From positions 20,419,681 to 20,483,680 of the forward strand of contig NC_088786.1 of assembly GCF_949628265.1 (NCBI RefSeq): 64,000 bases of DNA. Direction: 5' to 3'. The position numbers and the translations under genes are program-made. Shown here piece by piece: positions 25,285 through 36,580 of this stretch. This stretch comes from Cloeon dipterum. Its lineage: Eukaryota; Arthropoda; Insecta; Ephemeroptera; Baetidae. Position 1 is the stretch's first letter; every line of letters starts with the position of its first letter. The notes beneath the pieces are model-generated. The model did no database searches, was not told where the DNA came from, and worked only from the letters and a program-made list of their open reading frames with translations.

Positions 25285-26038
25285 CTCTGTTGGCGCCTGT
25301 TTATTTTGTCAGCGCTCTTTTGAGATACCTCGGGCGCATTGTTTACTCTTTATGCGTGATAAGGGCACTCAGCTGCACTTGTTGCCTCACTTTTTAACGA
25401 TTGCATCTGACTTGGAAATATTATTCATTGACGCACAACTCCACTCTGGAATTTCACTCCCAACTAAGGACTAATCTTTCGAGATTTGTTATTGGTGACT
25501 CACTTATTGAGCTGGAATTGTTTTTTGATGATCAGTAGAGCTGTGGAATTTAGACAAGTGAATTTTATATTCCTTGGCTTCGAATCGTTGCGGAACTATT
25601 AAATGAGCAGTTTTAAACCGTCTTAAACTGCCTACATTTTAACCTCCATGTAACGTACATTATTTTTATTTTTGGTAAATATTTTATCGCAAAAGTTATT
25701 TTTGATCAGCTTTTTAGGCTATACAGTTTTATCACACATGAAAGTAAGGTTTGTTGCTATTTTAGACCTGTTGAAAACAGGCTAAACTGACCTTGTTAGG
25801 TTTTATTTGGGTAAAATTCCTATTTCGAAAATGCTGCTACCTTTGTTAATCTATTATCAAGATCATTTGATGTAATATTATTTTTGTCTATAAAACTAAA
25901 AACAATGATTTTGTTGTGTTGACCAGGAAACGTCGAGGTGCCATCAACTCTAGACAGCTAGGCTATCTCGAAAAATACCGTCCTCGCTCCAGACTCCGAC
26001 TAAAAAACGGTTTCATGAATTCCTGCTGCCTACAATAA
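24234..26038 (+). CDS. PRL-1: PRL-1 protein tyrosine phosphatase (PTP4A family)
   Basis: Small prenylated dual-specificity phosphatase that acts at the plasma membrane and endosomes and binds CNNM magnesium transporters. Exons 24234-24356, 24422-24553, 24922-25088 and 25927-26038 join in phase to give 177 aa (human PTP4A1 is 173). Residues [13 protein letters not shown] and [12 protein letters not shown] are the conserved N-terminal part. The catalytic P-loop is [11 protein letters not shown], with the Ala after the Arg that is diagnostic of PRLs instead of the usual Ser/Thr. The general-acid Asp is in the LEYEDGTPP segment. [18 protein letters not shown] and a polybasic tract precede the C-terminal CAAX box CCLQ, a farnesylation signal. 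A second in-frame Met lies six codons downstream and could be the true start. Confidence 0.96.
24660..24808 (+). repeat. Dispersed repeat family, copy B
   Basis: GTGCAAAGTTAGCATGCTAT, then ACTTGAAATCTTATTTTATT, then TTGGATACATCTTGACGAGA. It is the best-aligned member to copy A. Lies in PRL-1 intron 2. Confidence 0.6.
25105..25126 (+). repeat. (GT)11 microsatellite
   Basis: Perfect GT dinucleotide run in the last PRL-1 intron, 16 nt after its donor. Confidence 0.95.
25225..25278 (+). repeat. (CT)27 microsatellite
   Basis: Perfect CT dinucleotide run in the last PRL-1 intron. The Leu/Ser-repeat frames across it are artefacts. Confidence 0.95.
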
Positions 26039-27925
26039 GAAGTTCTTCTCCGCCTGGAAAAATTTCTGCCGACCGGACCGAGACGGGAGGAAGCGGACGA
26101 TGCCTATTTGACAGTCGACCCTTCCACCCGCTATCAGATGTATATTCACACAATTGCGTAAAAAAGTTATCCCCCACGTAAACATGTATCGAAGAAGAAA
26201 GGAAGAAAAGTTTCAATTGGCTTGTTTTTCGTGAAATGTGCGACGTCGTTTCAAATCGCCAGTGCACCGAGTGACTCGTTGGATTTTCCAGCCGACCGTC
26301 AGCACAGCAAAGAAAATCTGGAAAGCAAAGGAAAGAAACAGCGCAGACGTCCGAGTTCCGACAGTGCTCAAGCAATTGTTTGTCATTGCTGCTCCTCTCA
26401 GTCTTACTTTTATTTTTATCGTCATACTCTATAATTTGCCGCGCCGCTTCATCATTTCCGACTGACGACTGTTGTAAACCACATTGCCGACGCAATTTTG
26501 TACTTTTCGAATCGTATCTGTAAACAAGTACCGCTACACTCAGACAGGTGCGCGCATGACCTTTTGTGATGGGTAAATTCGGCCGTTTTTGTTTCTCGGA
26601 GACGGATTCGCGAGGCTAGAGAGCAATATCGTGCCACGTACATTGTCGGCGTTGGCACACACGCTTTCTCCCAAGAAGTGCTGCTGGTAATATTCTAAAA
26701 TCGTTCGTTCATTATGCTCGTATAGCTGTATAGTAGTGTGAAATGGCCCGCGCGCGCGGGCACAATTGTTTATAATTTTTAATTCTTAAAAAGGTCCTGC
26801 TCGGAGTACCTTGGTTACCCACTTTGATATTAAATTACTACCGTCGCAAGGCCGTTCGTTTTCTGAAACCTCAAGATCAGACTTGTTGTTCGAGAAGAGT
26901 GCTAGCACTGCAGTTTTTATCTCGTAGTATTTTGTTACAGTGCAAGAAGAAGGAAGGAAAGCAAGAAGGCGTGTTCACGCGCGAGTTGCAAAATGATGGA
27001 ACTTTTCGTTTAAAAGTCCGGAAAGAATTGATCGTTTGTTTGCCTAGTCCGCCGCATAATTTCTACTTCAATTGCCAAAAATACGAAAGTAAGGCACGTC
27101 ATCTGAGAAAAATTGTGTTTATTTTACATCCACGAATCTAATATGACACATAATACATATAAATGGGAACCAGGCTGGCAAATAAAATGTCTGTTTGACG
27201 AAACACGGTGAAATGTTTATTTTTTCTTTTGCTACCACAAGTAGTTGAATAATCTTTTTGACCATCGTGGTGATCGTGATGTAGAGGAGCCACAATCCAC
27301 ACAGATTACATGATCAGTCAAAACAACACGACTAAACGACTGCCAATGAGGATTGATTAGTAATTGATTGCCTCAGTTTATTGATTCCAAAAATAGAGCG
27401 ATTTACTTTCAAATTAACATTTATAAATCTCACTGATTGTACTTTGATGGTCAGGTGTCGAGGATATTAAGTTTAAATAAAACATAGCCAGTTTATGATT
27501 TTCAAAACAAGTTAAGATTTGACTAATAAAATATTTACATAAATTTCAACAATTTTTCTAATATTATGGCTCTATAAATAATGAACCACCATAAATAATA
27601 TTCACTCCACGAAAGCTTAAAACAATTGATTAATTATCATAACAAATAATAATTTCTTAAATTTCTACTTGCTATATTAAGATATTTCAGCGTCGACTGA
27701 GCTTTGTTCAAACAGCTATGTCGAGCAAGAAGCAAAATAGTCTATTTTTAGCTAATGCGCAGAAACAACGATGCCAACGACAAGCAGCAGCAGGTATAGT
27801 AAACACAATGTGAGTTTGCGATGAGGCGACGATGAAATCTACTTCTTTTTATTTATTGCGACTGGTGCCAATCGGTGCAATGGCGAAATGATAACAATTA
27901 TTGTTCGGACGAACAAAAGAGATAT
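26039..27925. other. PRL-1 3' UTR, then spacer to the convergent FAM210-type gene
   Basis: The PRL-1 3' UTR probably runs to the AATAAA at 27181-27186, about 1.15 kb. The following 650 bp is AT-rich with no feature I can support, apart from overlapping minus-strand AATAAA hexamers around 27848-27857 that would serve the next gene. Confidence 0.45.
27181..27186 (+). terminator. PRL-1: Poly(A) signal of PRL-1
   Basis: AATAAA followed by TGTCTGTTTG and later T-rich sequence, at the end of a long ORF-free stretch after the PRL-1 stop. Confidence 0.5.
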
Positions 27926-30900
27926 TTATTTGACCTTGCGGCGCATTCTGAAGTATTTCACAAGGAAAGGAACGGCGGCCAGAGTGATGCTGATGCGCAC
28001 GGGTGCGAACACTTTGTGAACGGCGTACGCGACGACGAAAGTGCCGGCGCTGGCGATCGACGGTGTCGAAATCTCTAAGCCAATCTTTTGTACCAATGCG
28101 GTCAGGTCGAAGCCACTGCGGAAATCAAATCAGATGCAGCCCACTTCATTGTGCAGATCGTATTTTACCTGGACACGGCAGTATAGCAGACCCCGAGCGA
28201 CGCCAGGGACATAGTCACATGGAAGACGATCAGCGTGGCGCCGTATTCCTTCACTGCTTTCTTCAACCTGTCCTTCTTTGACAGTTCCGCAGTCTCCGCC
28301 TTTTCCTCTGCTGCTCAAAATTTGATTTTTTTCTTTGTGATTAATATTGCAGCATATTTCAAAAATTATTTCATTTTTCCAACACCAAATAAATGTAGGA
28401 GGCGGGCGGGCGGAGAGTAACAAAAATAAAAAGTGTAGAAAACGTCTTATCTATTTTTGATAAGTAGGGATAAGGGTAAATTCAGAAAATAAAATAAAAA
28501 TACATGATGGATGATAGATCACACTTTTATATTTAATAATAACTTTCCAGCATAAAATATATTTGTATTTTATTTGTTGGCCTTATTATCAGTCAAATAA
28601 TACAAATATTAAGGCGAGACTATAAGGTATTTTTACCTGAGGACAATATAAGCATGAAAATATAATTATGGTTGTAAATATATAACTCTGTTGCTCAAAA
28701 ATCCTAAAAATATACCCTCTATAATCACCATTTGATTAGAAGAGACTAAATATATTTTATCACACCTACTTTTCGACTTGGGAACTTTGATTTAAATTTT
28801 TCAGGTTTTACCTTCCTTTTACACCTATCATAATTTGTTAAGCCTTGTTAAGTTTTTTAAAATAAGTTACGGTATATTTTGAATACAGAAAAACGAAGAA
28901 AAACTCCATGTTATTTTAAGTTAAATAAGTCAGGGTTTGCCAATGGTTTTTTGTGATGGTAAATAATTATGCTTCATTTTTGAGATATTTCAGGTCAAAG
29001 GTCAAAAACTGGTATTGGGTCGAGATCTCGGCTTCTACAGGTTAGAAATGCAAAAAGTGCACACCATTGAACTCGTTTTGATGGCTCCTCAAGAGCCAAA
29101 AAGCTTTCAGTGTGGTATGGTTATCCCTCCTCCACCTCATCTTCATCTTTAAGGAATTAAATAATTTTTCCAGCACAACTTGAATTATAGTTAGCCCTGA
29201 ATGTTTCTTATAATTTTACACACCCTCCCTCATCAACCCCTAATTCAACCCTTCACAAATTACTGAGATGGTTCGTTTTATAATGTGTTTGACAAATATT
29301 TTCTTCAAAATTATAAAATAGTGGACTTTCCTATTTTTTATATTTCCAGAACAAAATTATTTTGTCAATTATCCGCCTCTTTGACAAACCCTTAAAAAAT
29401 AGTAAATTCGTAAAAACCTGGGCCAATTAAGTTATAAAATGTTTACTAAATTACTTTCTACAAAAGTATAAAATAATAAGCGCTCCTAAGGGAAAAACAT
29501 AATTTTAAAGGCGAAGCAAAAATCCTAAGTCCAACAATATTCCTATACTGCTAGTTGACAGCTGCCAGAATGGGTTAAGGGTGGTAAGCACATGACAATC
29601 GACTTGAATCGTAGTTATTTTGAAATTTTTCGCAAATGGCGAGTAATTAAAATCCAAGTCAATTGTCGTATCCTGTATCTACCATCTAAAGGAGAGTAGA
29701 CACTCTCCTTATACCATCCTTAGAATGGGTAACAACAGAAATACGTAGAGGTGTTATTTACGGTTATTCGAGTGCAGCTGCTGGACCTCCTGCGCAATGT
29801 ACTTGTTCTGCTGCCCCTCCTGCGCGCCAGGCATGTTGAGGTGCGACGGCGCCTTTCCTGGCGCCGAGAACGGATGCGGCACGTTGCTCTGCATCACTGA
29901 GTGCAGACTGACAGTCTTGTTGCAGTCGTAGGTTGAGTCGCTGGCCAGGCCCTGGCCGCCGAGCTGCATCGGCGGGTTGCTCTGGTAGGTCGGGTGCACG
30001 TCCTGCCCCTGATGCAGGTGGAACACAGCCTTGTGCGCAGCGTCGCTTTTCTCAATGTTGGTCGGCACCTCTAGCGGCTCCTGCTCGCTGTTGCTCTTCG
30101 ACGAAAAGCCTGAAAGTACAAAGTCAGTTGATCACGCTTATCAGCACGTTGATAAAGCTTTGCTAAGAGTAAGCTGATTATCAAACTGCTTTGCTATGCA
30201 AATTTCACTTCACTTTCGCCCTCAATAAGCTCAACTCAGCGATGAATTTTATTTTGCAACTAACTACTCTTTAAGACCTCAACAGTAGATTGCAGGTAAG
30301 GTAACAATATTTTCAGAGTTTATGGTTCTAGGAATGTAATTGTTACATTAAAATTAAAATTTTAAAACCTAGTGTTGACTTATTTCGTAAATTATTTGTT
30401 TGATTTATTCTTAAATTTTCAAATTACCTCCCACAGTAATCATAATTAAAGACCTGTTCATATTCAGACAGATTATATAATTTATTACGTAATTATGACA
30501 CTAATTTTCTAAAATATAATGAAACTGCAAGAATATTTTTAGCTCTCTAAGTAAGCAAAATAGGAAAAAATTGCTATCACACACAGTTAATAATAATCCC
30601 CTTACGTCATCAACTTGCAGCAATCCGTTCTCCTCTGATAGCGAAGGTTGAAAGTACATACATACTTCCTAGTTATAATAATAATTGTAGCAAAACTAGT
30701 TACAATTTAATTTAGCTGCGCAAAAAACTATTCTCAACGCTCCTCGCAGTTTTTAAAGAAAAATAGTAAAAAAAACATAAGAAACACACGATATAATTTA
30801 AGTAACAAACCCATGAACGAGACGAAAATGCTGTTGTTGGGCGCTAGCCTTGAAGGTCCAACGACCCTGCTGATGCTGGACTGTCCGGACGCCCTGAGGA

Positions 30901-30937
30901 CTTGCCTCAGGCCCAAAGAGGCGACCTGTCTCATCAT
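27926..30937 (-). CDS. FAM210B: FAM210-family (DUF1279) mitochondrial membrane protein
   Basis: Exons 30937-30811, 28310-28169 and 28115-27926 join in phase (459 nt, 152 aa). The first exon is a typical mitochondrial targeting sequence, rich in Arg, Ser and hydrophobic residues with no acids (MMRQVASLGLRQVLRASGQ). The other two carry the DUF1279 core: KKAVKEYGATLIVFHVTMSL, then a Gly-Phe-Asp motif and a second hydrophobic segment (SAGTFVVAYAVHKVFAPVRI), ending in a short basic tail. FAM210A/B sit in the inner mitochondrial membrane and affect translation, respiration and erythroid heme supply in vertebrates. At 152 aa this is shorter than FAM210B (192) and much shorter than FAM210A, so FAM210B is the closer label. 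The junction of exon 1 to the DUF1279 exon is my inference from phase and position. Confidence 0.72.
28311..30108 (-). other. Intron or inter-exon region holding the alternative terminal exon and a fold-back
   Basis: AT-rich. Besides the exon 30109-29754 it contains an imperfect fold-back at about 29572-29735: TGACAATCGACTTGAATC pairs with its near-complement about 70 bp on, and AAGGAGAGT/ACTCTCCTT forms a perfect 9-bp hairpin at about 29691-29712. Confidence 0.4.
29754..30937 (-). CDS. Alternative product: same targeting exon spliced to a different terminal exon
   Basis: The targeting exon 30937-30811 (phase 1 donor ATGG|GTTTGT) also fits the acceptor at 30110 (CTTTCAG). The resulting terminal exon 30109-29754 runs in frame to a stop and gives a 160-aa protein. 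After the presequence comes a hydrophilic chain rich in Gln, His, Asn and Ser (GFSSKSNSEQEPLEVP, later HPFSAPGKAPSHLNMPG), with no membrane segment and no domain I know. It could be a real isoform, a linker exon with an internal donor I missed, or a separate nested gene. Function unknown. Confidence 0.5.
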
Positions 30938-31019
30938 TTTTTCACAGCCACCAACCCTAAAACAAAAATTTAGAATTTTAAAGTTTGCAAACTAGATGGG
31001 AAAGAAGTACTGACCTTGA

Positions 31020-32126
31020 ACATGGCAGACTCGAAATCACTCACTACAACATTGTATACTAGTATGAAAATCAGCTGGAGGTGCTGTGCAGAGCTTGGAG
31101 GAGTGGCTGGGTTGGTGTATGGAAGGGAGACACCACAAGCGCACTAGCAGAGAAAAAGAGGGGAACTATAGATGAGGGATTTCAATTTTTCAACAAAGCA
31201 ATTTTTTGTTCACTTTCAATTTTGAGTCATTTGAATTTAGTGTCCCTCTAATTTCTAACAATTTTTAAATTATTTAAACACTTTCATGCATTCAATATAT
31301 CAGCCTCTCTCAGTATTATAATATATAGCTGCGTAGCGAATATTTTTGCCAATATTTTAATTTGCATAACATTCGAACGATGTCTATCAATCATGAAAAA
31401 TTCTGATGCGGTTGAAAACTAGAATATTATTTTTGCGCCTTTGCGAGTGGATATAATTTTTTTACATCACGAAACCCACGAAACAATGTTGTGTCAACGT
31501 GACACACATTATCAAGTCGCAGTGGAGGGGTCCTGCAAAGACGTCATAGTAGCTCAAATAGTCAACGCGGGAAATCTCTGAGCGACTAATGTTGATGAGA
31601 GCTTGTTTGTTTTCATCTTTTTATAACGCGCCTTCTTGATTATCCACGCAACACGCATGCTTTTACAGCCGTGCAGGTTGCATAATAACGCTGAATAAAT
31701 AACTTATTTTTTTATAAAAGCACACAAGACTCGCTTGCGTAAGTAAAACTGCAGTCGATGAATATTATGAAAAACTTTTTTTATAAAAATTAGCTTTTAA
31801 TGCCATAACAGTTTAAAATAATCACATGTTACATATGTGAAAATTTAGAAGAAAATGAAAATTCTCATTTTCACCATCATAGAGAGCAGATCAATGATTT
31901 TGTTTTTTAAAATGGTGTGCTCCTCAAAAGATGTGCTCCTCATATATATGAGACATTTTTGTTTCTTAACAAAATCGTAAATTACTTAAATTAATATTTT
32001 CAAGTCGCTTGAATAAGTCATAGCGATGAGACATTATAATAACAATAAAATGAACACTTTTTCCTTTGGTACTTGCGAGATTTATAGTCATCGGGACGAC
32101 TTTTTCTTCTATCTAGGATTTTAGGA
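31020..32126. other. 5' flank of the FAM210-type gene and 3' flank of DUF229 copy 1
   Basis: The likely 5' UTR of the FAM210-type gene lies up to about 31150, and AT-rich spacer follows. I see no gene. Confidence 0.4.
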
Positions 32127-34417
32127 CTAGAAAACAATGCTAAAGAGTGAAATTTTGCCTTTACAAAAGCAAATAAGAGTAAGAGCAGGATCATCAACAC
32201 ACTCGGACTGGCTGCCGTATTTGTTCAGTCTGTTCACATTTCCAATTATTCTAGTTCCGTTGGCATCAGTTTCCACTGTGCCCTCGAGTAGTGCGTTCGA
32301 CGGCGACACTGATATCATGATTCTGGTCACATCGGAGGGACCATCGCGGCCCCCGACTGCGGCAGATGGCAAGAGTTTTTGCCCACCGTGCACCTTTGTC
32401 AGCTGCAGACGAGCACACAGTCCCTTTTTGTCCCTCTCTTCTATTATTTGGTTGATTTTGTTAACCAAAATTTCTGCACTCTTCTTAAGTCCCGAATCTA
32501 GGGGGCTCAGCTCCTGCTCGATCCAGCACACGCAGTACTCCCTGGGGATTCCGATCTCCAGGCAGGTCCTGTCGCTGGGGATGGGCCGCAGCAGCGAACT
32601 TCCCTTGAGCCCGTGGCGCGTCACCTTCGACTCTACGCCCAGGTTGTCCACGGCCAGGTCGAGCAGCATCTCGCGCACGTCGTGCCAGCTGGTCAGCACG
32701 TCCGCGTTCGCCTTAAGGCCGTTTCTGAAGCGCTCCAGCGACGGCGGCAGCGTCACGGCCAGGTACGGCATCCGCTCCTCCACCCTGCCGATGGCCGTTC
32801 GACGAATCTGGTCAAATCTGTTTCCGTGGTCTCCCATGACCAGCACGACCGAGTTCTCGAAGACCTTTTGTGCCTCGAGCGTTTGAAATAGTGCGACAAT
32901 GTTGTCATCAATGATCTGAAAATGCCTTGAAATTAAAAGGTAATTTATGTAATCAAGATTTATTTAACTAATTCTGCACTGCCATATAACGAGTAAATGG
33001 ATACTCGTTGAATTTACTTGTAAATATATGGTTTCTGCCATCTATCTGAGAGTGATTGTGAAATAGACTGCGGGGGTTTGGAAACTATATATCTTTACAA
33101 ATAAATTCAATGAGTATCCAAACACTCGTTATAGCCAGAGAAGGCTCACAAGACTTTTACAAGTCTGGTCCATATATACTGAAACTATGAGCAAGCACCT
33201 TAATAGAATTAATATCATCGTGACTAAGCAGAGATAAGAACGTCAGCGAAAAGAAAGCGTGTCCTTCTTCTTGCATTTTTGCTGAGAATTCCCTGGAATA
33301 ATTGAAGAGAAATTCAAACTTGGGTCGAAGGCCGTAGCACCTGGAGTCTTTGGACATGCCATCATCGAGATCCTCCATGGCCAGCCAGAACGGCCTCGTG
33401 TAGTAGTCGGTGGGGGGCTCCTTGAAGCCGTGCGCCAAGTAGTTGAAGGCATTGATCTTTGGGTGGTCCTCGGTGAACATCGTCACGTAGCCGTTTTGAG
33501 AAAAGTTTTTCCATAGAGTGGGTAGGTGGTCAAAGTACCCTGAATCGTCTAGCCAAAATGGGCTAAGGGCTTTTTCATCCCTGTACCTTTTCGCTGTGAA
33601 GCCGCTAAGTAGAGCCAGCATGTTTGGAAAGGTGTTGTCTCCCACCTGAATTATGAAAAATAATACTTTTAAATAGCAAATCACGTTTTTCCATCATACC
33701 TTTGTCAAACCATTCATGACAACCCCTTTGACGCGTTCCTCAATGAACTTGCTCGTTTTGGGCAGCTGCCGAATGAAGTTCAGTCTGGACATGGAGTCAA
33801 ACGCGAAAATAAGAACGTTGACCCTTCCATTTTTAGACGCCTTCTTGCTCTTTTTTGCGATGACTTCAGGCACTTTTCTGATTTGTGTGTACCCGGTTAC
33901 GTAAATCACTTCACCAGTCAATACTTGCTCGCATGTTACGATGTTATATTCGTAAGGGAGGCTTTCAGGATCAAAAATGATCTAAAAATTTTAATTAAAA
34001 AGGGATTTTTTTGTTTTTTTTTAAATATACTTGCGGAGGGCCTAATTCGAATTTGTTGTCATCATTTTCCTCTCGAATAATTTCATGGAAATAGCAGTAT
34101 AGATCCTTTCCCGCTGCAGTCGTCCGGTCGACGTGCAGCAGACCATTTTTGCCCAGAAAAGTGAGCGCCGGCTGCGGCGTTCCGCAGTCAATTCGAGACC
34201 AACCCGTGATATATTGTTGGATCGACGGGTCGAAAGGATCGTAACGTGGCAACGCACAGACTGCATTTGTGTAGTTTACAGTCTGCTGCTCTTTTTCGAT
34301 TCCGTCTTCCAACCGGATGTTCACATGCGACTTGCGCAGCGCCACAATGAAGATAATTATCGTTCCGGCCACAAAGGTTGATTTGATGAATCGAGTCCTC
34401 ATTAGATTTCGAAGCAT
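32127..34417 (-). CDS. DUF229 sulfatase/alkaline-phosphatase-fold protein, copy 1
   Basis: Exons 34417-34031, 33981-33700, 33645-33199 and 32915-32127 join in phase 0 throughout, giving 634 aa. A single N-terminal hydrophobic segment (about residues 14-29, STFVAGTIIIFIVAL) suggests a type II membrane or signal-anchored protein with a luminal or extracellular catalytic domain. The family hallmarks are ALPRYDPFDPSIQQYI, then FDSMSRLNFIRQLPKT, then VGDNTFPNMLALLSG, then EDHP, and VLVMGDHGNRFDQIRRT, which resembles the C-terminal metal-binding D-H of the alkaline phosphatase superfamily. DUF229 proteins are common in insects and nematodes and no substrate is established. The C-terminal tail differs from copy 2 (CFCKGKISLF). 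An AG acceptor directly precedes the ATG, so a non-coding first exon is likely upstream. Confidence 0.85.
32978..33137. repeat. Fold-back element in intron 3 of DUF229 copy 1
   Basis: Arms 32978-33035 and about 33083-33137 are near-perfect inverted copies (ATAACGAGTAAATGGATACT against the complement of AGTATCCAAACACTCGTTAT), about 57 bp each around a 47-bp loop. The intron is 283 bp here against 101 bp at the same position in copy 2. Confidence 0.75.
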
Positions 34418-36059
34418 CCTGCGAAGGAATGAAACAGATAGTTCAAATATTTTCCGGTATATTAGCTACAACACGAATTTTACAGCGGGAAAAACAAAGC
34501 TATCGAAAGCATGAAATGATATGCCCTTTATTATATTATGCTCTATTTTATCAACATAATTTCAAAACTCTATTTAATTTAATTGCAACACTGATAGAAG
34601 ATCTAAACTTTAAAAAATGGAAATAAAAATTTTAATGAAGCGCGAACGTAAAAAAATTAAAAAAATTGAGGTTACTTTTTTACCTGCTGCTAGAAAGTTG
34701 TAATTTAAACTGTTGAAATGCAAAATGTAAATCAATCAATCAATCAAAATTATTACGTTAATGATGACAAAGCAACATTTTCCAACAATAAATCGGTTTG
34801 TAAGAAATCAATATTGTCAGGCTTGCAAAAATTAACGTAATCAATTATAACGAAGGAGCAGGAATTTTGAAATCTGTAACCTGTGCTTACATCTTGAAAA
34901 TATTTACTAAATTGTGGTTCTCTAAATCTCTAAGACCATCATATTAAAAAAAAATCCTAAGACCTTGCCTACACGCTTGCACTCACTTTTTGCGCCAAGC
35001 TCCTCCCCGGAAGAAGGAAAAAAATGAACTAAATTCTCGAACCGACAAAACATTCATAGCGTATTGGAAATCTTCCGATATAATCTCGTCGATATAAAAA
35101 TATCTACTTTTATCGTGTAGTGCAGGAAGCGCGGAGGCGTTATACCACGCGAATATTTGTTTTGTATAGCAATAAATTGTAAGTTGGAATAAAGGTTAAT
35201 TTAGCAAAACACGTAATTATTCAGAGTAAAATATAATTACAACTGCTGCATCTGGGTTTCTTGTGGCATGAAATATACTGGTGATATTTTGTACACAAGT
35301 ATTGGTTAACATTTTTAATTATAAATTGCTACAAAATACTAACGTACCTGTCAAAATGACAGCAACCAACACGCACCATGTTCACTGTTCTCCTCAACAC
35401 AAAATCAAAGTATCAAAATCCCATCTGCAAAAATATTATTTATCAAAATAGCATTTCTCAATATATCAATGACGATCCGAATGACTTAAAAAAATTGATA
35501 CAAATAGGTGCGTCCTTACTGGATCCTTCTCGGCCTTAGGCTGGAAGCAAATTTTCGGACGACACAGGTGATATTACAACATTGTACCAACATTATACGC
35601 AAATTAAGTACAGTTCCGATTCCTAACCTTGGCGCGGCGCGTGACCTTGGCCGAGCTTGCCAAAAGAGACGCAACGACTGTTTAGCATCATGAGCTAAAA
35701 ATAATGTCATCTGCGTATTTTTTAACAACAGTTTCAATCGTTCGAACGCTGTAGATACACTCACACACTGATCTTGTCTTTAACAAGAACGCAGGTATTT
35801 TAGCGTATCTAACACTGATAACGTTTGCTTTCTTTTTTTTATCAGAGTGCGCTGGACGCGAGTTACTCGCCACTCTGGCTTCGTGCCCAAAATATTGGAG
35901 TGAGATTAGATACCATTAAGTCATTGGCACAACGCGGGCTGAGAAGCGGCTATTCCGCATGTTCCGTCACCACACTTGCGCAGGGGATGAGTGAAGGAAA
36001 TGCATGACAAGAAATTTCTTTGAAACTAACCTGACGAGGTATATTTAGATCCTAGCTGA

Positions 36060-36260
36060 TACAGGGCGCTTCGGCTATCCAGAGCAGCAAGGGGAGAGAG
36101 AGCACGTTGCCGAGAACTTCTGTTTCACTCAGCTGGCCGGTGGCCTAGTCTCTAACAGTTGGTTTCCCTCCCTCTCTCTCCCTATAGCACCCTGAGCACC
36201 ACTATAAACGAGTATCGGTTACAGTTATATCAATCATGTCATGTCGTCAGGGTAAAAAAA
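36060..36260 (+). repeat. SINE-like repeat, copy 2
   Basis: Homologous to the reverse complement of 16505-16690 over about 190 bp with several small gaps. It contains TGGCCTAGTC, which loosely resembles a tRNA A-box, but no clear B-box. It ends in GTCAGGGT followed by an A-run, as a SINE tail would. Confidence 0.5.
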
Positions 36261-36399
36261 AACCTGGGGCTGATCGGCACAACAATTTTGAGCCCCCCTT
36301 ACATGATTTTTTTCGATTTGAAAGAAATTAAAAATATGCATTTTGAAAATGATAAAAATTTAACAAAGGAACTGAACTCATGAAATTTTTCTTTTCTTT

Positions 36400-36580
36400 T
36401 GATTTCGACTTCTCTCGTCACGATCTATCCAATGGTGTGCGAATTATGAGCTAAATTTCCTTTCTGTGTAATGAATCACGATTTCCAATTAGGCGACAAC
36501 GCTCGCCACTTGATTAGCATTAGCATGCAAACTTTTGGAGCCGATTTTCTCAAATTTTAAACGCCAACCTGGGATATTTT
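36400..36580 (-). repeat. Dispersed repeat family, copy C
   Basis: The reverse complement has TCGGCTCCAAAAGTTTGCAT, then AATTGGAAATCGTGATTCAT, then ATTGGATAGATCGTGACGAG, the same block order as copy B. Confidence 0.6.

Noticed and set aside
25105-25323. Ser/Leu repeat open frames
   Set aside because: Artefact of the GT and CT microsatellites inside a PRL-1 intron.
32137-32886. Long plus-strand open frame (249 aa) opposite the last exon of DUF229 copy 1, with a similar one at 39340-40032
   Set aside because: Both are antisense shadows of the conserved minus-strand exon; no splice context or family signature.
35519-35540. ATCCTTCTCGGCCTTAGGCT resembles the 5' end of U2 snRNA
   Set aside because: Similarity stops after about 20 nt; no branch-point-binding segment or Sm site follows.
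36135-36160. tRNA A-box-like motif suggesting a tRNA gene
   Set aside because: No B-box or cloverleaf; treated as part of the SINE-like repeat.
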